From Pseudomonas fluorescens (lineage in GTDB: Bacteria > Pseudomonadota > Gammaproteobacteria > Pseudomonadales > Pseudomonadaceae), in contig NZ_CABVGX010000002.1 of NCBI RefSeq assembly GCF_902497625.1, positions 124,001-188,000 of the forward strand: DNA of 64,000 nucleotides, given 5' to 3'. The translations under genes were made by a program, and so were the position numbers. Each line of letters starts with the position of its first letter. The stretch's first letter is position 1. This document shows positions 43,810 to 51,662 of this stretch, one piece after another. A model generated the notes under the pieces. It made no database searches, had not been told where the DNA came from, and saw only the letters and a list, made by a program, of their open reading frames with translations.

Positions 43810-44676
43810 ATGAAAAAAATAATACTGGTTGGGATGCTGCTGGCGACGTTGCAGGGTTGCAGTCTGCGTGAGCCGATGCCCGCCGAGCAGGACACCGAAT
43901 CACCGACGCTGACACCGCGCGCGTCGACCTATTACGACCTGATCAACATGCCGCGGCCCAAGGGGCGACTGATGGCAGTGGTCTACGGTTTCCGCGATCA
44001 GACCGGGCAATACAAGCCGACCCCGGCCAGTTCCTTTTCCACCAGCGTGACCCAGGGCGCGGCGAGCATGTTGATGGATGCGTTGCAGGCCAGTGGCTGG
44101 TTTGTGGTGCTGGAGCGCGAGGGGCTGCAGAACCTGCTGACCGAGCGCAAGATCATTCGCGCCTCGCAAAAGAAGGCTAATACGCCGGTGAATATCCAGG
44201 GTGAGTTGCCGCCGTTGCAGGCGGCGAATCTGATGCTCGAGGGTGGGATCATTGCGTATGACACCAACGTGCGCAGTGGCGGCGAGGGGGCGCGGTATCT
44301 GGGGATCGATATTTCCCGGGAGTACCGGGTGGACCAGGTTTCGGTGAACCTTCGCGCGGTGGATGTGCGCAGTGGCCAGGTGTTGGCGAATGTGATGACC
44401 AGCAAGACGATTTATTCGGTCGGGCGCAGTGCCGGGGTGTTCAAGTTTATCGAGTTCAAGAAGTTGCTCGAGGCTGAGGTGGGCTATACCACTAACGAGC
44501 CGGCGCAGCTATGTGTGCTGTCGGCGATCGAGTCGGCGGTGGGGCATCTGCTGGCGCAGGGGATTGAGCGGCGGTTGTGGGCGGTGGCGGGGGATAATTC
44601 GGCTGCGGCGCAGAATGAGACGCTGGATCGGTATCTGGCGCAGAGTAAGATTGTGCCTGAGGAAGCAGGTGAGTGA
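43810..44676 (+). CDS. csgG: Curli outer-membrane secretion channel CsgG
   Basis: The 288-residue lipoprotein has a lipobox (LQGC) and CsgG motifs: YDLINMPRPKGRLMAVVYGFRDQTGQYK, LEREGLQNLLTERKIIR, LEGGIIAYDTNVRSGG and RAVDVRSGQVLANV. E. coli CsgG (277 residues) forms a nonameric 36-strand barrel that exports unfolded curlin subunits. ATG 43810 is preferred to 43762 because of the lipoprotein signal. It is the last gene of the long secretion run; its subunit clients are encoded on the other strand at 45754-47695. Confidence 0.95.
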   Translation: MKKIILVGMLLATLQGCSLREPMPAEQDTESPTLTPRASTYYDLINMPRPKGRLMAVVYGFRDQTGQYKPTPASSFSTSVTQGAASMLMDALQASGWFVVLEREGLQNLLTERKIIRASQKKANTPVNIQGELPPLQAANLMLEGGIIAYDTNVRSGGEGARYLGIDISREYRVDQVSVNLRAVDVRSGQVLANVMTSKTIYSVGRSAGVFKFIEFKKLLEAEVGYTTNEPAQLCVLSAIESAVGHLLAQGIERRLWAVAGDNSAAAQNETLDRYLAQSKIVPEEAGE

Positions 44677-44705
44677 TCGGCGAGGTCGGCGGAAGTCTTG
44701 CAAAC

Positions 44706-44886
44706 CCCTGTGGGAGCGAGCCTGCTCGCGAAAGCGGCCCTCATTCCAGCCCGATTTCCGCGGTGTACCTAAATCCCTGTAGGAGCGAGCCTGCTCGCGA
44801 AGGCGGCCCTCATTCCAGCCCGATTTCCGCGGTGTACCCAAATCCCTGTAGGAGCGAGCCTGCTCGCGAAGGCGGCCTTCGGGCCG
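44706..44886. repeat. Tandem 69-bp REP-containing repeat
   Basis: Two full copies and a partial third of a 69-bp unit, each starting at CCTGT-AGGAGCGAGCCTGC, follow csgG. The REP core is the same as in the REPIN at 28941. Confidence 0.88.
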
Positions 44887-44929
44887 ACCTGGCTCTTGCT
44901 GCCTGAATACATATCCATTTCTGCGGTAA

Positions 44930-45175
44930 CGGCGGCTGGCGGTTTCGCCCTTACGGCGACTCACTTTTTTTTCAAACGCCAAAAAAAAGTAAGCAAAAAA
45001 AGGCTCGCCCCGAGCGTCCGGCCCCTCGCTGGGGCTCGGCGTTCCTTCGCTCCGGCATCCATCCGGGGACACTGCCCTCCGGTCTGCTTCGCTACGACCT
45101 ACATGCAGCGTGTTCGACTGCGTCGAACGGCGCTACGCGCCACTCCCCGGATGCACACCTCCACTCAGCCTCCCG
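44930..45175. repeat. Common Pseudomonas intergenic repeat element
   Basis: This stretch (ACTCACTTTTTTTTC, CAAAAAAAAGTAAGC, then a GC-rich part with GAGCGTCCGGCCCCTCGCTG and CATCCATCCGGGGACACTG) is a dispersed non-coding repeat that I recognise from Pseudomonas genomes. The reading frames across it are not convincing genes. Confidence 0.6.
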
Positions 45176-45189
45176 AAGGGGCGGGTGGG

Positions 45190-45438
45190 TCAAGATCAAA
45201 AGCAGGCGAGCTAACGCTCGGCCTTGAGTGGTGGAAAGCACAGGATCAAAAGCAGGCGAGCTAACGCTCGACCTTGGGTGGTGGAAAGCACAGGATCAAA
45301 AGCAGGCGAGCTAACGCTCGACCTTGGGTGGTGGAGGCACAGGATCAACCGCAGGCGAGCTCGCGCTCGGCCTTGGGTGGTGCAAGCACAGGATCAACCG
45401 CAGGTGAGCCAGCGCTCGGCCTTGGGTGGTGGAAGCGA
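45190..45438. repeat. Tandem 49-50-bp repeat array
   Basis: Five copies of a 49-50-bp unit, each beginning GATCAA followed by the GCAGGCGAGCTAACGCTCG inverted-repeat core, run from 45194, 45244, 45294, 45343 and 45392. The region from 45439 to 45702 holds further scattered REP fragments and a GGGGGCTTGCCCCC palindrome, with no gene that I can support. Confidence 0.88.
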
Positions 45439-45702
45439 ACGGTGAGCGCCGGTTTTTTTGTAGCAGCGAAGCTTGCTCGCAAGCAGCACCTGCTGAAAGC
45501 TTGTCCGGCAACAGAGTATCAACAGGCGGATTGAGTCCGAGCTGCGTGCGCTGACCAGAAACGATGATTAAAAGTTGATACCCACACATTTGTGGTGAGG
45601 GGGCTTGCCCCCGTTCGGCTGCGAAGCAGTCGCAGATCAGCGAATGCGGTGTAGCCGAACAGGCCCGCTTCGCAGTCCAACGGGAAGAGCCCCTCTCTCA
45701 GG

Positions 45703-45744
45703 AAAAAAAACCGCGACCCCCAAAAGGGCCGCGGTCGTTTTTTT
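45703..45744. terminator. Bidirectional terminator after the amyloid operon
   Basis: CCGCG (45711-45715) pairs with CGCGG (45730-45734), with an inner CCC/GGG pair around an AAAA loop. The stem is flanked by eight A (45703-45710) and seven T (45738-45744), so it can end transcription from either side. It lies 10 bases beyond the csgA-like stop. Confidence 0.82.
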
Positions 45745-45753
45745 ACCCCGTAA

Positions 45754-47205
45754 TCACTGCTGCAAAACAGTCGCCCGGTTATCCGCGCCAAACTGCTGCA
45801 CGGTCGCCATTTGCGTCATGCCACTCTGATCGACACTGGCCGTATTCCCCGTCCCGCCCTGGGTCACATAAGCCACGTTCATGCTGTCGGTCTGCTTGAC
45901 AGTGATCTGGTTGTCACTGCCATACACCTGGTTGGTGAACGCCTGGTTCCCGGTGCCAGACTGGTCGAACTCGGTGCTGTTACCCGACCCGGTGGAGGAG
46001 CCTTGCGCCAGGTTGGTGGTGCCGCGTTGCGAGGCGATGAGGATGTTGTCGCTGCCGTTCTGGTCGAAGTACAGCTCGTTGTAGGAGTCGGCCTGGGTGA
46101 CCGTGGTTTTGTTGCCGGTGCCGGTCTGGTTGGTGGTCATGACATGGCCGACGCCATCCTGGGTGAAGTTGGCGATGTTGTTGTTGCCAGCCTGGTTGAC
46201 GGTCGCACGTTGATTGCTGCCGAACTGGCCGCCGGAGTCCGGGCCCTTCCAGTTGCTGGCGTGGACTTTGTTGCCGTTGCCCACCGAAGTGGCGTTGAGC
46301 ACGTGGCTGTCGCCCGTCTGGTAGGTGAAGTGCACGTTATTGGTCCCTTGCTGGTACAGCGCAAGGGTCGAGCCGACCGACTCGAACTGGTCGGCGTAAA
46401 TTGCGTTGAGGTCGCCCACTTGCAGCACCTGGGCAACGTTGTTACTGCCGAAGCTCTGATCGACCACGGTTTCGTTGGTTTGCCCGTTCTGGGTGACAGT
46501 GGCCTGGCTGGCGGCTTGGGAATCCTGCCAGACTTCGGTGCCGTTGAAACCGCCGAGCTGGTTGATGGTGATGGTGCCGCCATCGCCGAAGCTCTGGTCA
46601 CCGTAGGCGTAGTTGCTTTCGCCGGCCTGGTTGATGTTGATCTGGCCGGCCATGTGGCCGATCTGTTCGGCGGTGCCGTAGTTGGCGGTGCCGAACTGGA
46701 TGACCGTCGCGTTGTTGCCGGCACCGAAAATGAACTGTTCGATGTTGGCTTCGTTGCCTTCACCGACCTGATACGTGGTACCCGAGCTGGCGTCCTGGGA
46801 TTCCTGATAAACGAAGGAGAAGTTGCCGGTGCCTTGCTGCTGTTGCAGGGCCTGGTTGCTCCCCACTGCGCCGATCGACTGGCTGGCATGGCTGGTGTTG
46901 AAGCTGCCGGCCTGCTGCTGGGTGATGGTGCTGCCGTTTTCGAACAACTGCTCGGCATAGCCGGCGTTGAATTCGCCGGCCTGATCCTGGGTGATGACGC
47001 TGGTGGCGGTGTCCTGGACCGCCGCCGCGTCGTTACCGCCGCCCAGTTGCTGCTGGGTGGCGCTGGCGAAGCTGGCCTGGCTTTGCTTCACATCGGCGAT
47101 GTTGGCGGTGCCGAGCTGGCTCTGGCTTGAAACGCTGTCGTCCGCCATGGCCTGGGCACTGACAATGACCAGGATGGCGGCGGTGAGGGGCGTCAGTTTG
47201 AACAT
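45754..47205 (-). CDS. csgA: Very long CsgA-like curlin amyloid subunit
   Basis: The 483-residue exported protein (signal peptide to AQAMA) is almost entirely curlin repeats: roughly 20 units of about 22 residues with the Q-x-G-x2-N-x-A/T-x3-Q pattern, for example NQAGNNNIANFTQDG and VKQTDSMNVAYVTQGG. E. coli CsgA has five repeats and 151 residues, so this is about three times longer. It should be exported by CsgG/E/F and polymerise into surface amyloid. Gln, Asn and Gly dominate; there are no cysteines. It is the last gene of a minus-strand operon with a sigma-54 promoter at 51460. Confidence 0.92.
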   Translation of the reverse strand: MFKLTPLTAAILVIVSAQAMADDSVSSQSQLGTANIADVKQSQASFASATQQQLGGGNDAAAVQDTATSVITQDQAGEFNAGYAEQLFENGSTITQQQAGSFNTSHASQSIGAVGSNQALQQQQGTGNFSFVYQESQDASSGTTYQVGEGNEANIEQFIFGAGNNATVIQFGTANYGTAEQIGHMAGQININQAGESNYAYGDQSFGDGGTITINQLGGFNGTEVWQDSQAASQATVTQNGQTNETVVDQSFGSNNVAQVLQVGDLNAIYADQFESVGSTLALYQQGTNNVHFTYQTGDSHVLNATSVGNGNKVHASNWKGPDSGGQFGSNQRATVNQAGNNNIANFTQDGVGHVMTTNQTGTGNKTTVTQADSYNELYFDQNGSDNILIASQRGTTNLAQGSSTGSGNSTEFDQSGTGNQAFTNQVYGSDNQITVKQTDSMNVAYVTQGGTGNTASVDQSGMTQMATVQQFGADNRATVLQQ

Positions 47206-47233
47206 GATGGAACCTCCGGGCTGTTGCAGTGCT

Positions 47234-47695
47234 TTAGCGATACTGTTTGACCGAAACGCTCATGCCGTTCCCAGCCTGGTTGACGGCGCTGGAAAGCCCC
47301 GTACCCGCCTGGTCGATGCTGGCGTCGTTGTTGTTGCCGTTCTGCGAAATCTGCGCGCGGTTGTGGTCGCCGTTCTGGGTGATCGATGCGGCGTTGCCGG
47401 AACCTTGCTGAGTGATCATTGCCATCAGGTCGCTGCCTTGTTGCAGGATGAATGCCTCTTGATTGCTGCCGGCCTGGACGATGCTGCCAAGCAGCGACTG
47501 GCCGTTTTGCTGCAGCAACGCGTAGTTGGCCTGGCCGATCTGTTCGATCAGGGCTTGCTGGCCGATCGGCGCTGGCAACTCGCCGAGGTCGGCGCCGGGA
47601 GCGATGTCTTCGTTTTCCATCAAATCGTCGGCACGCAGGCCGGCGCTGCTGCACGACAGGAGCAGGCAGAGCAGGGCGGCGGTCGACGTTTTCAT
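47234..47695 (-). CDS. csgB: CsgB-like curlin nucleator/minor subunit
   Basis: The 153-residue exported protein (MKTSTAALLCLLLSC signal, start at ATG 47695 with GGAGG upstream) has five curlin repeats (IEQIGQANYALLQQNG, IVQAGSNQEAFILQQGS, ITQNGDHNRAQISQNG). The short basic end SVKQYR resembles the C-terminal anchoring repeat of CsgB. Its size matches CsgB (151). It would nucleate the longer subunit encoded 28 bases downstream. Confidence 0.9.
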   Translation of the reverse strand: MKTSTAALLCLLLSCSSAGLRADDLMENEDIAPGADLGELPAPIGQQALIEQIGQANYALLQQNGQSLLGSIVQAGSNQEAFILQQGSDLMAMITQQGSGNAASITQNGDHNRAQISQNGNNNDASIDQAGTGLSSAVNQAGNGMSVSVKQYR

Positions 47696-47754
47696 GGCGA
47701 TATCCTCCGGCAAGCGCTCGCCCCCTCAACCGATGCGATTGAGGGGGCGATGGC

Positions 47755-50004
47755 TCAGTTGGCGATGACTGTGACCGAGCGCACCGTGCCCTGTGACGAG
47801 CGGATGGTTGCAGTCGGATTGGCCGATGGAACCACCGTGGTGCTGTTGGGCACCGTCAGCCTCCAGCGTCCGGTCAATGGCACGGTGGTGGTGCCCAGCG
47901 TCACCGGTCCGGTCGGGGTCGAAACCTCGACAGTGATGGTGTTGCCGGTGGTCACCGATGAGGTACCGCTGAAGTCCCAGTTGAAGCGATTGTTGGAGCG
48001 CGCCGTCACCGTAGCCGCTGTCACCGTGAAGGTCTCGGCGGCTGGCCGTGGCGAGACTTGCACCGTGACCGTTCCCGGGGTCGACAAGGCACCCACGCTG
48101 TCCCTGGCGATGTAGGTGAAGGTGGTGGTGAACGCCGTCGTGACGGTGGCCGGTGGTGTATAGGTGATCACCGTGCCGTTGGAGCTGACGGTGCCGCGAC
48201 CTGCCGCAGGCTGGGTCACACTGGCGATGGTCAGCGGTACGTTGCCTTCCGGATCGGTGTCGTTGGCGAGCACATTGATCGGGATTGCCACTCCCAGCGT
48301 CGCGATGCTGTCGTTGACCGCCACAGGCACCTGGTTAGGCGCCACGGTGATGGTCACGGTCGCCGGGGTGGCCGAGGCCAGTCCTTTGATGTCTTGCGCC
48401 TTGTAGGTGAAGGTGGTGGTCAGCGGTGCATTGACCACGGCAGGTGGCGTGTAGACCACAGCGGTGCTGCCGCTCAACGCCACCGTACCTTGGCCCGCGG
48501 CCGGTTGGGTCAGTGCGGTGATGCTCAGCGGCGTGTCGCCATCGGGATCGTCATCGTTGGTCAGCAGGTTGAGGGTCAGCGGAATGCCGAAGCTGGTGCT
48601 GCCGCTGTCGGCCACTGCCACTGGCGCCTGATTTTCACCGCTGTTCGGTGCTGTTCCCACCACTACAACAGGCTCGGTGTCGCTGCCGCCGGCGGCAGAT
48701 TTCACCGTGACGGAGGCTGGCGGTTGCGCCAGGTCGGAGATGGTCAGGCGTTGCAGTGTGCCGGATTTCGACAGCCGTCCGTAACCTTGAGCAACCATGT
48801 CCGGCACGGCCACTTCATCCGTCGACGTGGCCTCGATCAGCAAACTGTTGTTGCTCCAGTTGTAGCGAGCGGTCTGGATTTTCACCAGGTCGGTGAGCTT
48901 GCTCGACACGGCGGTAGGCCGGGTCGTGCCGGTGGCATTGCTGGCGGTGATCACGACCACAGGAGGCACGGCACCGGTAATCTGCCGTTGTCCGAAGAAC
49001 AGACCATTGTTATCACCCGTCATGTTGATCAGGCAGGGCGACAGCGGTGGTCCGGGGACCAGGGCGACGCTTTCACGGAAGCACAGGCTCGAACTGTTGC
49101 TCGAGCTACCAAAGACCTCCACCCGGGTGTTGCTGGTGCCCGGGCCGGAGGAGGTGCGACGGTAGGTGGCGCGGCCGATTTCCACCGGGGTCTGGGCACG
49201 GTTGTCGAGGACTTTGCCAGACACGGTGAACAGGTTGGTTTGAATCGTGCCGGCCGGCCCTTGAATCCGTACGAAGTTGGTGTTGTTGGGGCTGCCGGTC
49301 ACCTGTTCGGTGAGATTCGGGTCGCCGACGAAGGTTTCCACCGCGCCGGTGTCCGGGTTCACTTCGGTGTACGGGCCGTTGACGCTGCGCAGGAACGGCC
49401 CGATGTTGCCGCCCAATACACCGCTGAAATTGCCCGGAGCGCCGATGCCGATGTCACGAGTGATGTTGATCGCACGACGCCCGGGCGCAGTGACGTTGAC
49501 CGTTTCCACGCCGTACGGGTGAGTGATGGTGTAGATCCCGGCGGTGGGTACTGAAACCCGCAGACGAATCCGTGCGAAGGCGACCTGATCGCCCTCGACC
49601 GGCACCTCGGAAGCAAACGCCGCTTCGATCGCCGCGACATAGACTTCCATCTCGTAACCGCTGTTGCCGACTTGCGGGATCGAAGTTTCCGCGGCATACC
49701 AGAACGCTTCAGGCGGCCAGTTGTCCGGGAAAATCATCGGCTGGGCATCGTCGTAGATGCCCGGTTCCGCCAGCAAAATGCACATGTAGGACGGTGGCAC
49801 CGTGGCTGGCACGCGCGAACTTGCGGCGCGCGACTGGCACAGTTCCATCGACAGATTGTTGTTGTCCTGAAACCACATCGGGAATTTCCCGGTGGCGAAG
49901 GTGTAGGGACCGGGGTCGACGGCGGCAAGCTGCGCGAACGCGCTGCCGGAGAGCGATAGCGTCAGTCCCAGGGCGTTGAGCGCCAGGCGTGGCCAATTGT
50001 TCAT
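47755..50004 (-). CDS. Secreted modular protein with tandem Ig/cadherin-like domains
   Basis: The 749-residue protein has a signal peptide (cleavage after SAFA) and an N-terminal domain of about 250 residues that it shares with the next protein upstream (AVDPGPY near the mature start, SYMC, INITRDIGIG, GPFLRSVNGPYTE). It then has two cadherin-like/Ig domains of the ANQ-APVA-D type (about 475-650) and a final beta domain. ATG 50004 is used with AGGAGG 4 bases before it. It is probably a surface or fibre-associated adhesin-like partner of the curlin subunits; function unknown. Confidence 0.78.
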   Translation of the reverse strand: MNNWPRLALNALGLTLSLSGSAFAQLAAVDPGPYTFATGKFPMWFQDNNNLSMELCQSRAASSRVPATVPPSYMCILLAEPGIYDDAQPMIFPDNWPPEAFWYAAETSIPQVGNSGYEMEVYVAAIEAAFASEVPVEGDQVAFARIRLRVSVPTAGIYTITHPYGVETVNVTAPGRRAINITRDIGIGAPGNFSGVLGGNIGPFLRSVNGPYTEVNPDTGAVETFVGDPNLTEQVTGSPNNTNFVRIQGPAGTIQTNLFTVSGKVLDNRAQTPVEIGRATYRRTSSGPGTSNTRVEVFGSSSNSSSLCFRESVALVPGPPLSPCLINMTGDNNGLFFGQRQITGAVPPVVVITASNATGTTRPTAVSSKLTDLVKIQTARYNWSNNSLLIEATSTDEVAVPDMVAQGYGRLSKSGTLQRLTISDLAQPPASVTVKSAAGGSDTEPVVVVGTAPNSGENQAPVAVADSGSTSFGIPLTLNLLTNDDDPDGDTPLSITALTQPAAGQGTVALSGSTAVVYTPPAVVNAPLTTTFTYKAQDIKGLASATPATVTITVAPNQVPVAVNDSIATLGVAIPINVLANDTDPEGNVPLTIASVTQPAAGRGTVSSNGTVITYTPPATVTTAFTTTFTYIARDSVGALSTPGTVTVQVSPRPAAETFTVTAATVTARSNNRFNWDFSGTSSVTTGNTITVEVSTPTGPVTLGTTTVPLTGRWRLTVPNSTTVVPSANPTATIRSSQGTVRSVTVIAN

Positions 50005-50039
50005 GATGCCTCCTGATACGAATCTGGGCATGTGAGTGT

Positions 50040-51386
50040 TCATTGCACGATGACCACTTCTTCGGTATCGCTGCCGCCATTGGATGACGTCACCCGAACC
50101 TTGGCCGGTGGGATCGGCGAGATCCCGGTGGCCAGGCTTTTCACCGCACCTTCACCACTGAGGGCGCCAATCGCGGCGCCACTGCCGGATGTGGCGGTGA
50201 GCACGGGTGGTGAGGTTTCGTCGCTGGTGGAAGCCACGAGCGTCAGTTGCCCGGAGCTGAGGCTGTATTCGGCACGCTGGATCACCACCAGGTCGGTCAG
50301 GGCCATCGACAGGGTGGTCGGAGTGCTGGTCGGGATGGCCACGTGGTTATCCGCAGTCAGTTGCAAGCTGCTCGGCAGACTCGGATTGACCGAGGACTGC
50401 GCGTACCAATTGCCGGTGGTGTCGGCCTCGGTCAGGTTCAGCACCGGGTCGTTGCTGGTGAGGGCGACGGTAGCCGGTGGCGGCGGGGCTTTCACGAACA
50501 CGTCTTGCTGAGCCACCGGCGCGCTGTCGCCGGCCTTGCGTGAATACGTGCTGCGCTCGGTGATCATGGGTGTAGGCCGCACCACCGTCGACAACTTGCC
50601 TGAGATCCCGAACAACGTGGTCCGCAAGTCGAGGCCGTTGGGGCCTTCGATGCGCACGAAGTTGGTGTTGAATGGGCTGCCGGTCACAGCTTCCACGAGA
50701 TTCGGGTCGCCGATGTATTGCTCGGCCGCACCAGTCAACGGATTGGTCTCGGTGTAAGGACCGTTGACGCTGCGCAGGAACGGCCCGACATCACCGCGCA
50801 AGGCGCCGTCGTAGGTTTTCGGTGTGCCGATGCCGATGTCGCGGGTCATGTTGATCGCGCGGCGCCCACCTGCGGGTACGTCGAAGACATCGACGCCGTA
50901 GGGGTGAGTGACCACGTAGGTGCCGGCGGTGGGCACGTCGGCCCGAATGCGCACACGGGCAAAGCTGACCTGATCGCCTTCTATCGGCTCTTCAGCGGCA
51001 AACGCCGCTTCGATGGCGGTGCCGAATTCAAGGTCGATGCCTCGGCCGGCGTCGATAATCGTCGCGTCGGCAGTAAACCAAAAGGCTTCATCGGGGAAGT
51101 TGGTCGGGAAAGCTATCGGCTGTGTGTCGTCAAACACGCCTGGCGTCGGCAGCAGCGTGCACATGTAGGACGGGGCGCCTGGCACACCGGGTGCCCGGGA
51201 GCTGACGGCTTTGGACAGGCACAAATCGAGGGTCCGGCCGTGGGTGTCCTGATACCAGGCGGCGAAAGAACCATTGGCGGGCAAATAAGGTCCGGGATCG
51301 ACAGCAAACAAAGCGGCCTGGGCCACCCCGTGGGTCAGCGCGGTCACGGCAACAGCGAGCGCAGTTTTGGACAGTAAAGGGTGCAT
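50040..51386 (-). CDS. Secreted protein paralogous to the preceding N-terminal domain
   Basis: The 448-residue exported protein (signal MHPLLSKTALAVAVTALTHG, cleavage near AQA) matches the first two thirds of its operon neighbour: AVDPGPYLPANGSF, YMCTLLPTPGVFDDTQP, INMTRDIGIG, GPFLRSVNGPYTE and GSDTEEVVIVQ at the end. It lacks the Ig-like extension. It is the first gene of the minus-strand amyloid operon, 49-63 bp downstream of a sigma-54 promoter. The family is unknown to me; co-expression suggests a component of the extracellular matrix. Confidence 0.78.
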   Translation of the reverse strand: MHPLLSKTALAVAVTALTHGVAQAALFAVDPGPYLPANGSFAAWYQDTHGRTLDLCLSKAVSSRAPGVPGAPSYMCTLLPTPGVFDDTQPIAFPTNFPDEAFWFTADATIIDAGRGIDLEFGTAIEAAFAAEEPIEGDQVSFARVRIRADVPTAGTYVVTHPYGVDVFDVPAGGRRAINMTRDIGIGTPKTYDGALRGDVGPFLRSVNGPYTETNPLTGAAEQYIGDPNLVEAVTGSPFNTNFVRIEGPNGLDLRTTLFGISGKLSTVVRPTPMITERSTYSRKAGDSAPVAQQDVFVKAPPPPATVALTSNDPVLNLTEADTTGNWYAQSSVNPSLPSSLQLTADNHVAIPTSTPTTLSMALTDLVVIQRAEYSLSSGQLTLVASTSDETSPPVLTATSGSGAAIGALSGEGAVKSLATGISPIPPAKVRVTSSNGGSDTEEVVIVQ

Positions 51387-51445
51387 GTGTATTCCCTCTA
51401 TCGGAATGCCTGTCCCGTGGGGATGGGCCAGTTGCGAGGGTATCG

Positions 51446-51460
51446 GCAACTTCCATACCA
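51446..51460 (-). promoter_or_regulatory. Sigma-54 promoter of the amyloid operon
   Basis: Read on the minus strand, TGGTATGGAAGTTGC has GG at 51459-51458 and GC at 51447-51446, 10 bases apart. Transcription would start near 51435, about 49 bases before ATG 51386. Confidence 0.68.
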
Positions 51461-51550
51461 ACCGCGCGAAACGGCTGTTCAAGGCGCGGAACAGAGGCGT
51501 GCGCGGCTGATGTGGGTCCAGTTTTACGCTTGGTCCGAACGGGCCATTGG

Positions 51551-51564
51551 CCCCAGGGTTGGGG
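51551..51564. promoter_or_regulatory. Putative MnxR enhancer site between amyloid operon and mnxS1
   Basis: CCCCAGGGTTGGGG fits CCCC-N6-GGGG and lies about 91 bp upstream of the minus-strand -24 element, and 99 bp before the mnxS1 start on the other strand. It could serve the amyloid operon, mnxS1, or both. Confidence 0.5.
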
Positions 51565-51662
51565 TCAGGTGGGGAGGGTGGGGAATGTCGGCGATCCCAT
51601 AACCGGGCAAAAACCCGGCTCTGGGCTATAACCCTATTGGGGAATCGTCGGGAACATCGACC

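Noticed and set aside
44509-45072. 187-residue minus-strand frame after csgG
   Set aside because: Composed of the translated 69-bp REP repeat and antisense csgG; no ribosome site.
45811-47130. 439-residue plus-strand open frame antisense to the curlin gene
   Set aside because: It is a mirror of the repetitive curlin codons; it has no ribosome site and the sense frame has a signal peptide and curlin repeats.
45754-47695. Fap-type functional amyloid of Pseudomonas
   Set aside because: The proteins show curlin Q-x-G-x2-N repeats and neighbours are csgE/F/G; no fapA-F-like genes are present.
51601-51625. Sigma-54 promoter for mnxS1 (GG-N10-GC inside an ACCGGGC...CCCGGCT repeat)
   Set aside because: The spacing fits but the -12 box is not TTGC-like and it sits in an inverted repeat; the match is likely by chance.
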